64,000 bases of DNA, taken from contig RWJK01001062.1 of NCBI GenBank assembly GCA_004335835.1, positions 25,962-89,961 on the forward strand. The letters run 5' to 3'. The position numbers and the translations under genes are program-made. Shown in pieces: positions 1-20,693 of this stretch. The number at the start of each line of letters is the position of its first letter. Position 1 is the stretch's first letter. Origin of the DNA: Scenedesmus sp. ARA3. Taxonomy: Eukaryota; Chlorophyta; Chlorophyceae; Sphaeropleales; Scenedesmaceae. The notes below the pieces were generated by a model, which saw only the letters and a list, made by a program, of their open reading frames with translations, was not told the DNA's origin and searched no databases.

Positions 1-10521
<10,521 letters not shown>

Positions 10522-10678
10522 TGGGGGGCACAGGATGAGCCTGTCATTGGCTCAAAAAAGGGCTGTGTTGACACGGGGGCATGCCCGTCGTGAGGTGGAG
10601 CAGAACGCCACACTGACCCAGGATGAAATCCCCTGTTTCAACGCGCTGCAGTGGCAGTTAGGGGCCCGATGGCAATGT

Positions 10679-10830
10679 TGCTACGAGTACATCCAGAGCC
10701 TGCAGAACAAGATCCCCTACTGAGGACTGCTGCTGTGTGCAGCTGTAGTAGGGGCGGCAGACTGCCGCCACTGCGCGGAGTATGTCGCTGCCTGCGCTCA
10801 GAGCCTGCAGGAAATGCTCCCCTGCTGATG
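10679..10830 (+). repeat. Echoes of the PI4K terminal exon, stop codon included
   Basis: 10681-10723 repeats YEYIQSLQNKIPY plus TGA. 10799-10828 repeats SLQEMLPC plus TGA in shorter form. Both lie downstream of the real stop at 10519-10521, so they are in the 3' UTR or beyond. Confidence 0.85.
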
Positions 10831-11010
10831 CAGATCCTGCGCATAGCCGCTTCACGCGTGTGCCACACTGTTGACGCTGTGTGCACTGTGGCGCCGGTCT
10901 CACCAGCCAGTGGCGATCATTGCTATGGCTTCTTCGGTGCCGCGCAGTGGCTAAGCGGAGCAGAGCTGCTGTACGTGTAGTCAGGACTAGGGGCCGCTTG
11001 CCATAGTGCA

Positions 11011-11110
11011 GCTTGCCAGTGCGCTAGAGTCACTGGCCAAATCCAGTGGATGGCTGATGTAGTGGTTGCCCAATGAGCCTGTCACTGGCTCGAAAACGGG
11101 CTGTGTTCCC
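11011..11110. repeat. Dispersed repeat family, copy A
   Basis: It shares GTGGTTGCCCAATGA and a preceding CTAGAG block with 18064-18150. It also shares ATGAGCCTGTCA, TGGCTC and GGGCTGTGTT, in that order, with 10533-10573. It may be the remains of a mobile element. Confidence 0.5.
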
Positions 11111-11133
11111 GTTCTGTAGCACACACATTGACC

Positions 11134-11264
11134 GGTAGTATTCCAGCAACCTACTGGTCCCTGCTTGCTTGGCAAGCAGGGACCAGGGATTGAATCCTTG
11201 CGAAAGCAAAAAAAATCTGTTGGGTCGCTGGTCCAAGCTATGCTTGGGTTGCTTGAATACTACC
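11134..11264. repeat. Cloverleaf-like inverted-repeat element
   Basis: Terminal arms GGTAGTATTCCAGCAACC (11134-11151) and its near-perfect complement (11247-11264, one mismatch over 18) enclose three hairpins. These are a 15-bp perfect stem at 11154-11186 with a 3-nt loop, TTGC-GAAA-GCAA at 11198-11209, and CCAAGC-TAT-GCTTGG at 11233-11247, which touches the right arm. It resembles a foldback or MITE element or a structured RNA. No obvious target duplication was found. Confidence 0.7.
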
Positions 11265-12216
11265 AGGATGACACAGCTGCTGCTCAACAGTCTACCACCT
11301 CAATCTGAACCTGAGGTTATTTCCGCTACATGCACCGGTGTGTTTGTTGCCGGCCATTATCGTGTGAGGCATCGTTGTTCCAAAACATCTGCGTCGTTGC
11401 GCACCAAATGCAATCGGCTCATGCTGCTGCTCCTGCTGTGAATCATCGTGGTATCATGACCGTGAACTTCTGCCTCAAATTCGCTGTCGTGCCGTACCAG
11501 GATTATCACTCGGTTGCAGTGCTGACATTATCCCCTAAAATATCCATCTTTGATTCTAGGCGTTATCATCATTCACAACTGTCGATGGCGTGCTTCCGTG
11601 ACCTGTAATCACAACCATGAAAAGTGCTCCGTCTTTCGCCTGACGCGCCTGCATCCTTGTACCAGGGGAAGTGGTAGGGCACATCCGGCTCATACTGTAT
11701 GAAAGCGACTGTTATCTTTGTTTTCAAAGATCCAAAAGGCCGTAATAGCGCGATGAACCTACGAGTCACTGGCGCTGGGATTATATGCCATCAGCGACGT
11801 GACCTTGATTGAACTGCACGAGGGCTCATTCGTTTGTAGAGATAGCACTTCTTTGTAATTTAACCAAGAGCTGCCGGCTTACGAAGGTGCGCCAACGGTG
11901 TTGAGTGTGAATCACTGCCGCAGCAGCTGTGCCGCAAGCATTTAATCCAACGGCCTGCTTAACAGGCTGATCGTTGAACAGGAGGAGGCTCAGCACCCTG
12001 CCACTGCTTGGTGTGCGTGCAGCGCCTTGGCCCCATATATACTGTGGCACCCGGCGCCTGCAGCAGCATTCGCTACTCAGGAGGCTAAACAACATACTTC
12101 TCTTTACTGATCTGATGACGTTTGCTCGCCGCTGCCTTCCCTGCCGCGTCCAGGCTCGACAGTGCTAATCACCAGCTGCACTCGTCACAGCAAAGCATCG
12201 CGCCGCGATATCAGCG

Positions 12217-13452
12217 ATGCACAGCAGAATAGAGGAGGGACATAGCCCTCAGCTGTCTGCGAGCACGGCAGACAGGAAGGCTACCGCAGCAGCATGGCAA
12301 CCCCGAAGCCTGCACGCTAAGCAGCACAGCCATGTTGGCTTCTTCCGGCAGCTGCATGCCAAGCAGGCGCCTCTCAAACATCAGAAACCTGCAGGAACAG
12401 TCAAACTGTTCAGGCAGCGGAAGGCACCATCTGCAGCCGCAGCTGCAGCCTCGCCAGCAGCACGCCCGCAGTCCCCGCAGCTGCTGCTACACCCCAGGCA
12501 GGAGCCTGCCAAGCTGCACATACACAGCAGTGCAGGAGCAGCAGGAGCTGCTGCTGCAATGCCACACGCTGCAGAGCTTGCAGCATGCCAGCAGTGGCGC
12601 AACGCACCAGTGATGCTAGCGCGACAAGCGGCGGCGGCGGCAGCAGCAGCAGCAGCAGCGGCACCTGCCCAAGACCCCTGGCCAGCTCCCCATCCCGCAC
12701 TACACCTGCAGGCACGCAAGCTGCCCACTGACTTGATGCACCACAAGCATGCGCAGCACCAGCAGCGGCAGCAGCAGCAGCAGCAGCTGGACAGGGAGCA
12801 GCAGGAGCTGCACCGGCAGCAGCTGCGGCAGAAGCTGCGGCAGCAGCGGCTCAGAGAGCAGCTGCAGCAGCAGCAGCGCAGAGAGCACGAGCTCCGCTCG
12901 CTGCTGCAGCTGCTGGAGAAGCCAGTTGCTAAGTCATCGGCCCCTGCAGCAGTTGCTAAGTCATCGGCCCCTGCAGCAGTTGCTAAGTCATCGGCCCCTG
13001 CGGCAGCGTGCAGCAGCGACGGCTCCGAAACCAGCAACGTCAGTAGCCAGCTTGCTGACGCTGTGCGCAACAGTGCGCTGTCGCCGGTGCTGCAAGCGCA
13101 GTGCGTGCAGCAGCCGACTGCGCAGCAGATGCAGGCAGCATTGCTGCGGGTCTTGTGCCGCATCCAGCAGCAGCAGCAGCAGCACGCAGCACCTGTCAGC
13201 TCACCCACAGAAAGCTGCTGGTACACAAGCCCTGTGAACATGCAGTTTGGCCACTCAGCAGCAGCAGCAGCAGGCCATGCTAGCCCTCTGGCGCAAGCAC
13301 TTGCTGCCACCACAGCCGCATCTACAGCAGCGGCAGGGTTTGTTGCAGCACCGCAGCCAGCAGCAGCCGTGTCGCTGCCTGCTGTTGGAGAAGAGTCATC
13401 CACTGGAAGGCTGCTGTCCCTCTTGGAGGTGATCAATGTCTTGGCTCGCTGA
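12217..13452 (+). CDS. Gln/Ala-rich low-complexity protein, single exon
   Basis: An uninterrupted 411-codon frame runs from the ATG at 12217 to the TGA at 13450-13452. The product is basic at the N-terminus. It has an Ala run around residues 138-150 and a Gln/Arg/Leu-rich segment (about residues 185-235) that could form a charged coiled coil. Three exact VAKSSAPAA repeats and a Ser/Ala-rich tail ending SLLEVINVLAR follow. No catalytic or known domain is recognisable. A regulatory or scaffold protein is possible, but that is a guess. Translation is supported by the length of the frame and the in-phase repeats, although CAG runs can produce long frames by chance. Confidence 0.6.
   Translation: MHSRIEEGHSPQLSASTADRKATAAAWQPRSLHAKQHSHVGFFRQLHAKQAPLKHQKPAGTVKLFRQRKAPSAAAAAASPAARPQSPQLLLHPRQEPAKLHIHSSAGAAGAAAAMPHAAELAACQQWRNAPVMLARQAAAAAAAAAAAAPAQDPWPAPHPALHLQARKLPTDLMHHKHAQHQQRQQQQQQLDREQQELHRQQLRQKLRQQRLREQLQQQQRREHELRSLLQLLEKPVAKSSAPAAVAKSSAPAAVAKSSAPAAACSSDGSETSNVSSQLADAVRNSALSPVLQAQCVQQPTAQQMQAALLRVLCRIQQQQQQHAAPVSSPTESCWYTSPVNMQFGHSAAAAAGHASPLAQALAATTAASTAAAGFVAAPQPAAAVSLPAVGEESSTGRLLSLLEVINVLAR
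12925..13005 (+). repeat. 27-bp tandem repeat, three copies
   Basis: Units at 12925-12951, 12952-12978 and 12979-13005 encode VAKSSAPAA three times in frame. They differ by a single base (GCAGCA to GCGGCA), indicating recent duplication inside the coding exon. Confidence 0.95.
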
Positions 13453-13563
13453 CTCAGCAGCAGCAGCAGCAGCAGCAGCGGCAGCAGCAGCACTGCGGCA
13501 ATGCAGCACCACAGGCGCCTGCTGTCCCAGTTAAGAGGTGATCAGCGTCCTGGCTCGCTGACT

Positions 13564-13598
<35 letters not shown>

Positions 13599-13695
13599 CT
13601 GCTGCAATGCAGCACCACAGGCGCCTGCTGTCCCTCTTGGCGGTGACCAGCGTCCTGGCTAGCTGACTCAGCAGCAGCAGCAGCAGCAGCAGCGC
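13395..13695 (+). repeat. Tandem array spanning the stop codon of the Gln-rich gene
   Basis: The segment GGAGGTGATCAATGTC, TGGCTCGCTGACTCAG and a CAG run recurs with TGGCTCGCTGA at 13442 and 13551 and TGGCTAGCTGA at 13656 (spacings 109 and 105 bp). The first copy holds the functional stop; the others are downstream. CAG runs follow each copy. Confidence 0.9.
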
Positions 13696-14883
13696 TGCAA
13701 GGCGACTTGCATCACCACTGCTAGCAGCAAGGGTGTCAATCCTGTGCTTAACATCCAGTTTTTTTTTATGGCGTGGTGCTTTTGACGATGGTGCAGTCTG
13801 TGCAATGACATGGCATGCAAGCTCTGATGGCATGCAAGCTCTACCATTGCAGCAGGTCCCGCACACCACTTGTAGGGTGACTGTTGTGCGCTTGCACACA
13901 ATCGAGTGTGGTTCCGTAGTACGCATCTCTTCTGCTAACATGGTGGTCGCACTGTGTTTTCGCATGCATTCCGGGTAATGCTCAAAGCACCTAGCTGGTG
14001 GTGTTGGTGCAGGGTGGCAGGCAGGCAGCAGTGCTGCAGGCAGCGTCAATGCTGATGTGAACTGACTTCGCATGTCATTGAAGCGCGTTTGATAGTCTAA
14101 ATGTGCCACTGCTCATGCTGGCAATCTAGCAGCTGCCTGCCTCGGCAGCAGCTGCTAATCACCACATGAGCATAGTGTTTTCCTCGTTGAATTGGACAGC
14201 TTGGCGTCAGCGTTACGTCAAGCTGCGAGCCGCACGCTGCATGCCGTGCTGGCGATTTGTGGGCACTATCTGTTGGCTACTGCTGAAGATAAGATGATAC
14301 TTACAGCTCAGGATACTGGGATAGCGGTTGTGAACCATGGTGGAGAGTGCCTCCTTTTTACTTAACACGGGTGGAGCCCTGGTGGTCTTGGCAGCTGTTG
14401 TGCCGGTTGTTGCACAAACCGCCAAGGTGTAGGACTTCATGTGTGCTGTCAACATACGCAAGGCAAAGCTTGGACCAGGTTTGGTGGTTGTGCCGTAATT
14501 TCGCGCAACGTGCCAGGCGGGTGGAAGCTAGGAGGTGCTATGGCGGAGGATGTTGCATCACCTGGTATCGGGGGTGTACCATATATGTGCTTGTGTCTGT
14601 GTGCTGGTCTCACAGCCGCCACAGCAGCCAAAATCGCTATGTGCACACTGCGCATTTGCATCCGATGACTTCAAGCACAGAAGCGGCAGTTACGCCCTTC
14701 TGTGTTGGTGCTTGATCAAGTGGTGTTTCAAATCATGGTAAATGCGCTTTGCAGGCAGGCTGGCCGCGCATGCAGCAATGAAAGCGCGCCCGTTGCTTTG
14801 ACTGCTGCTGTGCAGCGCCCGCCAGACGCATGTACCCACGATTGGTTACGGCTTGGTGGCAATCAGGCTGCTAGAAGCAGCAG

Positions 14884-14923
<40 letters not shown>

Positions 14924-15241
14924 TCATTTCATTTAAAGGCAGCTAACTACGTGAGGCGATTTCGTTGATGTGCTGAGTCAGTGCGCACAGCCGCCACTTT
15001 GCTGCGCACCTGGCGGACATTTGTGTGCATTGCCTGCGGCTGATTGTGCAAATCTTATGCTGCAAGCGGTTCCTTACTCTGGTCGCAAACCACGTGTGCG
15101 TATCGTCGCTTGTACTGTGCTGTGTTCAGGCCGCAGCGGCGCATGCAGCGCGTATGCGCGCACCGCCGAGCGGTTGTGTGTGCATAATTCAGTGGCTGCG
15201 GGCCCTGGTGTGCATGCTCTTGCGGTTTGTGGGGCGTTTTG

Positions 15242-15295
15242 TGACCTTACTGCTGATCAACACAGAGTTGACCTTACTGCTGATCAACACAGAGT
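15242..15295. repeat. 27-bp perfect tandem duplication
   Basis: Two exact copies of a 27-bp unit starting TGACCTTACTGCTGATCAAC lie head to tail. No coding role is evident. Confidence 0.9.
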
Positions 15296-16740
15296 TGCAG
15301 CACTTTCGGCTGTTTAGGCTTCATACATGCTTTGTGGGAGTCTCCTGTGGCGATTCTTCTGTGTGGCAAGTTTCCGGTGGTGAGTGGTTGCAGCTGCGGT
15401 TGCAACGCTTTGCGAGTGCCGCATGAATTGACCATAGCATGCATCACGACCGGTTGTTACATTTCTATGTCATTACCATATCCATACTGTGTTATTAACA
15501 TGTCAGTACATGCTACACACTCAGGCGCCTTGGCCTGGTGTGGCAGCTGCAGCCTCTGCATTGAGTGTAGCACTGAGGATGAAGCAGCAACCCCTGCAGC
15601 TCGAACTTCAAGTGATGTGGCATGGTTATGCAGTGTCTGATACGGCATCAGCGGCTGACAGCATACCTTCCAGAGACTCAATGTGTGCCTGAAGCAAGCA
15701 CACAACCCCAGGCATCCAAGGACCGCAGTGCGTACTCACAACGCTTGGTGTGCTGTGCTCCTGAACAATTCTGAGCTTCGATACTTGCTCTTACATACAG
15801 TGATATGTATCGGCTGCAGTACCGGCCGTTCTGACGTGCTTCAGCTTGATATGGGCGACTGCTCCGTCTGTCCTAGGCTGTGCGGCATTGGCATGTTTTT
15901 GCCCTTCTGGATGCAGGATTGCGACTGGCAATTGTGTTTCTTTACAGGTGCAATGCTGCTTGTGTGCCTGAATCTCAGCCGAAGGGTGTGCTGCCAGTAT
16001 CTATTTCAGGGTCGGGTTTGTGACAACGCTGTGCTGAGGTATCCATGCCTGTACTTGCAGTATCAGGGTGCAGTGTTGCTATGTGTCGTGCCATACGTGG
16101 TGCCATGTGCAGCGCGGCAAGCCTGCAGGAAATATCCTCTGTTGGATTTGCGGTTATGAATAGTGTATGGCGCGCACTTGGCTCTCTCTGCATGCATGCT
16201 GCTGCACAACTGTGCCATTTTCATCAGCAGCATTAGCTGGATTCTGTTGAACTGGTGCAGGATAGCTCGGGATCATGCCTTGTCACATATGGCTTACTGT
16301 TCCAACTGTCCTGCACTACGGCTAGGTTTGGGGCGTGTACCTTACGGTGCAACGTCAGAGGTTACAAACAGCTGGCAGCAGTACGTTGGACGTCTAGATA
16401 GAGCATGTCAGCGCGCCACATGTAGTCTCCAACTGATGCTAGCATTGCGTGTGCACTGTTCACAGATGCATGCCATTGGTGCATGTGGCTACTATACGGT
16501 GCTCGCTGCGTTGTAATGGTGCAGTGTGCTGTTGGGTTATGCGAGTTACAGGTGCAGGGCGAGGGGTGCAGACTACTTCAGTGCTGATGTGTTGTTTTAT
16601 CCTGAATCTTTGACACTGGGTGAACCGTGCAGCAGCAACTCTAGCTGTTGGCAGGGCTGAGCATACAGGCCAATGTACCACAAATGCATTGCATTGGCAT
16701 ATCTGTACATCATGCCAGCTGCTGACGCCTGGCTTTGCAG

Positions 16741-16890
16741 TCTGAAGGCAGCATTGAGATTTGGGATTTGAGCCCCAATCACGTATCCGTTAGACGCCTC
16801 CCACTGAGTTTAGAAGGCGCTTGGCCTGCTCAGTTTCTCGATGTTACTCCCAAAGTTTCTGCCTTGAGAATGTGCAGCTGTGCATGGCCT
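16741..16890 (+). CDS. Possible exon of a WD-repeat protein
   Basis: After GGCTTTGCAG at 16731-16740, the frame reads SEGSIEIWDLSPNHVSVRRL and continues open for about 65 codons. SIEIWDL matches the strand-and-WD signature of WD40 repeats. No neighbouring exon could be joined with confidence, so this may be one exon of a diverged gene, a pseudogene, or chance. The end is not fixed. Confidence 0.3.
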
Positions 16891-18063
16891 GTCGGGTCCC
16901 TTTGCTGCCATGCATTGCACACTGCAGCAAGTTGCTGCTGATGTTGTAATGTCATGTGCGGCATGGCTGATGAATCTGTTGACTTCTGAGCTCTTTTAAG
17001 TGCTTTGTTTCTTGGTGTCTCTTTGAATTCTGGAGCTGTCTCCTGCTGCACGCGCGCAAGCTTTCCTGCTGCACTTTGCTGGCGATTGCATCACTGGTGA
17101 CAGTTTCTGCTCAGTGCTGTTCAGGCGGATTTGTTAGCTGCAGCAGGACGTTGGCTGCCTCTTCTCCCAGTTTCGGTCTTGACTCTCATCCCTTGTGTGC
17201 AGATGCTTCGGCTGCATCTGCACCCGTGCCTGGCGTTTTCTAGGATGTGTGCCAGCTGCTTTGATTCATGTCATCTTATGCACAGATCGCCTAGGAGTGT
17301 CTTTTACTTTACTGTACTGAGCATTGCAGGTGATGGATTGCAGCCGCCACTGATGATGCGTGCACCGGCTGCTACATAAATTCCTCTTAGCTAATTACCA
17401 GGCTGTCTGAGCAGCCCGCATGTCTAGCAATCAGTGGTCCTCATTTCGCGTCTTTTCTGATCCTTTTGCTTCATAGGACGCTTAGCAGGCTGAGCAGTCT
17501 GGCTGGCTGCAGGAACGTGCAGGAACTGTCCTGCAAGCAGGTGCGTCATTGATATCAAAGCGTCGACTGTGCCTGCCAGACTAGCAGCATGCAGCAGTGA
17601 TGCCACATGAGTGTGTTTGCCATCACTCTGCATGCAGACTCCAGCGGGCAGTGGATCTGCCCGGTTTTGAATTACTGTGTTCCAGTTAAGGCGGCTGCAT
17701 TGGCCTTGGTTTTTAGCCATACACACTACGCGCGTCAGCGTAGGTTTCAGTCTGTCCCTGTACCATGGCGCAGTGTACAGCAGTGCAAGGATACAGCGCT
17801 GCATGCATTGCGTCTTTTTGTTTTTTGCATCGCTCAACCTGTTGGATCTCTTTTTAGGAGTGCAGGCAATCTCTGCACATGCGCATGATGTTCGCGACAA
17901 GTACTTTAAATTGTGCCAGATGTTGGAAGATGCAGCAGGTGTGAGGCATCGTAGTGGCATGTGTTGATGTTGTACGTGCTGGCACGCCACACTAGAACAT
18001 GATCAGTCCTGGTTGTGCTGTTACAACCTGGTTGTGCTGTTACAAAGGGCACATGCGCCAGCA

Positions 18064-18150
18064 GTGGAGCCTGCCAGTGCTCTAGAGCTGCTGGCAGGCT
18101 CCTGCTGATTGCTGATGGATCAAGTGGTTGCCCAATGACCCTTGTCATCG
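18064..18150. repeat. Dispersed repeat family, copy B
   Basis: It matches 11011-11110 in the order GCCAGTGC, CTAGAG, TGATGGAT and GTGGTTGCCCAATGA. Between the blocks the two copies are diverged. Confidence 0.5.
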
Positions 18151-18552
18151 GAGGAATGACACGAGGGGCGGTGAAGGTGTAGTGAGTGTAACTCTTCATC
18201 TCAAAAGGTTCAAAAGTTCTGGCCAGACTTCTTAGAGTGCTGTCATTTCACTGCCCTGCGTGCTGCAAGAGGATTTAATGAGTTGTTTGCATGCTGCGTT
18301 GCTGCTGCGGTGCCAGCAACAAGGGCGAGCACCTTGACCGCTCTCAGCGGGTGGCAGCAGTGATGCAAGCCGTGTACAGCGGTTCATATCAAGATGGTGC
18401 AGCAGCCTGGATCTTGCAGCAGTTGCAGCAAGCTGCCGCCTGTACACTCATCTTCGTTTGCATCGTGCTAACAACGCAAGCTGTAGTATCATCTTCAGAC
18501 AGCCGTTCAGTCCTCACCCTCAACTCAAACGCCAGCAACAGGTACTGCCAAG

Positions 18553-19098
18553 CAGGGGTGTGCCGTTTCACTTTTCGAAATTTCAACCCATGAAATTTCA
18601 CTGAAATTACACTGAAAATTTCATCGACGTGACCCTCCACTGCGCATGACTGAAAAAATGAAAAGGGTGTTTCACCACTGCTGCACCCCTGCTGCAGCAG
18701 CTACAGCAGCTGCAGGCACCTCTAATAGAGCCTATTAGTACATCTGACGCTTGAAAGGTGTCGATCACTTGTTACAGAGTACGTTGTGCCATGTAGCTCA
18801 CACCCTCCCTGCTGCCAGCACTGCTGCTACTGTCAACAGCTCTTGCAACAGCCAGCACTGCCTGCTCTCTGCAAGTAACGAGCAGACATCGATATATATG
18901 TCTTCGTACTAGTACCAATGCTTGTATGTGCGATAAATCGAAGTAAGAGCGACGAGCAGCAATATAGCAGTGCAACAAAACTCCCGCCCTGCCTGCCTTT
19001 TCATTTTTTCACTTTCAAGGTGAAATTACTGAAAATTTCATTTTTTCTGTGAAATTGCTTTCACGGACCCCCAAAACACTGAAAAGGCACACCCCTGC
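18553..19098. mobile_element. hAT-type MITE
   Basis: The 546-bp element starts CAGGGGTGTGCC and ends with the complement (GGCACACCCCTGC). It is flanked on both sides by the same 8-bp CTGCCAAG (18545-18552 and 19099-19106), the target-duplication length of hAT transposons. Subterminal regions are rich in TGAAATTTCA-like motifs in both orientations. No transposase frame is present, so it is non-autonomous. It lies about 130 bp upstream of the LRR gene start. Confidence 0.88.
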
Positions 19099-19228
19099 CT
19101 GCCAAGTTTGAAAGTAACGTAACATGTAACTAGTAACTTGTGTACACTCAGCACTTGCTCTCAGTCAAGTACAGCATCCTTACGTGAGCAAAGCGTACGT
19201 GGTGTGATTGTTTCAGCATTGACACGTC

Positions 19229-20660
19229 ATGTTGTCTACTTTGAAGCACACTTTTGCAGCGCTGTTCAGTGCTACCGAGAACTCATCCCCACACATCGAC
19301 AAACAGACATCGCAGTCGCGCAGGATGAACATAGAGGCCCCTTCGTACCTTATTAATGCTGTCGAAGCCCTGGACGAGGGGCTGTGGGGCCAGTTTCTGC
19401 TGCCCAAGCTGCTAGCCAACAAGACAGCAGCAGCGTTTGCCAGCAGCTGCAGGTGCTGATCTCCTTTGCAGGACAGCAGCAATGTTGCAGTCGTGCAATC
19501 CTGAGCTATGTGTAGCGCAAATGAATGATCCTTAGAGTCATGCTGCCTACAATTTCTGTTGCTACACTTCTGCAATGACACTCGAAAGCCACCTTGTCAG
19601 CTGCAACAACAAGCACAGCCATCTGGATCTGCAAAGCAGCAAGCGCAACGCCAGGGCTGGAATAAGAGGATCAAAGGCAACTTTGAAAGTGCAATTCAGG
19701 CGGCTGATGCATCTCATGTCTTTGCAGCAAGCTGTGTCAGGTCTGCAGGAGCCAGCAGCAGGTGAGCGCTGATGCATTGCTACGCAAGGCCGCACGATTC
19801 ATCAAGCAGGCTGCATGCGTCTGGGTAGTCTATGGTTCTCAACTCTTCGAGCCAGCACTGCAGCTTCAATGCTTACAGAAGCAGCAAAATGCTGAGCTTT
19901 CAGAAGCACATGCACGGTTGCCACAGCTTGCGCTTGCCCCATGCCACTGCCCTACTGGCTGCATCTTCTGCAAGCGCAAGACAGGCTTGCTTGTCATACA
20001 GCAGTCACTCCTTCAGAAGCTAGCCCAGGCACTATGCCCACAACATAAGAATATAAACTGCACTGTACTGCCAATGCCTGCAACTTACCTGCGATGAAAT
20101 CTTACATTGCAGCATCTGCAGCTTCTGGGGCATCACTTCAACATGCCAACAGATGAGCTGTCAAGGCTACTGACGAGATACCCTGCAGTGAAAAGCATCT
20201 GCTGTCCCACAAACAGCGACTATGCACCGATGTGCATGGGCATGCACGTGCTTGCCAACAGGTGAACTTTAAACTATGCTGCGTATGTCCTGCACATTTC
20301 TGGAAGATGCGTATGCATGTGAGCATGTAGAGGCGACCCGCAGGCAGAGCGAGACCTGGTACTGTTTGATGTGCTGAGCATTGCTGTATGAAAGCAGCAG
20401 CCGTATGGATGCAGCAGGGTGAGAAAGTCATTGGGGCTGCTGTGCCAAACGTCTGCGCTTGAATTGCTGCTGCGGATGCTTGACAAACGCTCCCTTGCAT
20501 TGCGTGAAGGCATTGTCCTTGCTGTTGGACAGCTCTGCCACCGCCGCAAGTGGCATTTAAGGCTTGAGTCAGTGATGTGTTGTACCTTGAAGAGGAACCA
20601 CTTGTATCTAATCGCATGCTGACAGGAGGCATGCCACGTGCTGCAATAGGACAGAGCTGT

Positions 20661-20693
<33 letters not shown>

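Larger units (their letters stand above)
10522..12216. other. Intergenic region between PI4K and the Gln-rich gene
   Basis: No convincing gene is visible. It holds the terminal-exon echoes, dispersed repeat copies (10533-10573 and 11011-11110) and the multi-hairpin element at 11134-11264. A TATATA-like stretch at 12034-12041 lies about 180 bp before the next ATG and may be that gene's promoter. Confidence 0.6.
13700..18552. other. Gene-poor stretch with scattered exon-like pieces
   Basis: No continuous gene model emerges. It holds a CTG run at 14886-14921, a 27-bp direct duplication at 15242-15295, and a WD-like exon at 16741. A possible exon at 17866-17939 (HAHDVRDKYFKLCQMLEDAA) and a second dispersed repeat copy at 18064-18150 also occur. 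The rest may be long 3' UTR, introns of an unrecognised gene, or intergenic DNA. Confidence 0.4.

Noticed and set aside
11134..11264. tRNA gene
   Set aside because: Stem lengths (18, 15, 4, 6) and lack of a T-loop or anticodon-like loop do not fit a tRNA.
12381..13493. 370-codon minus-strand frame opposite the Gln-rich gene
   Set aside because: It is the shadow of CAG runs (Cys/Ser/Leu-rich) without a domain; the plus frame has in-phase repeats and a better composition.
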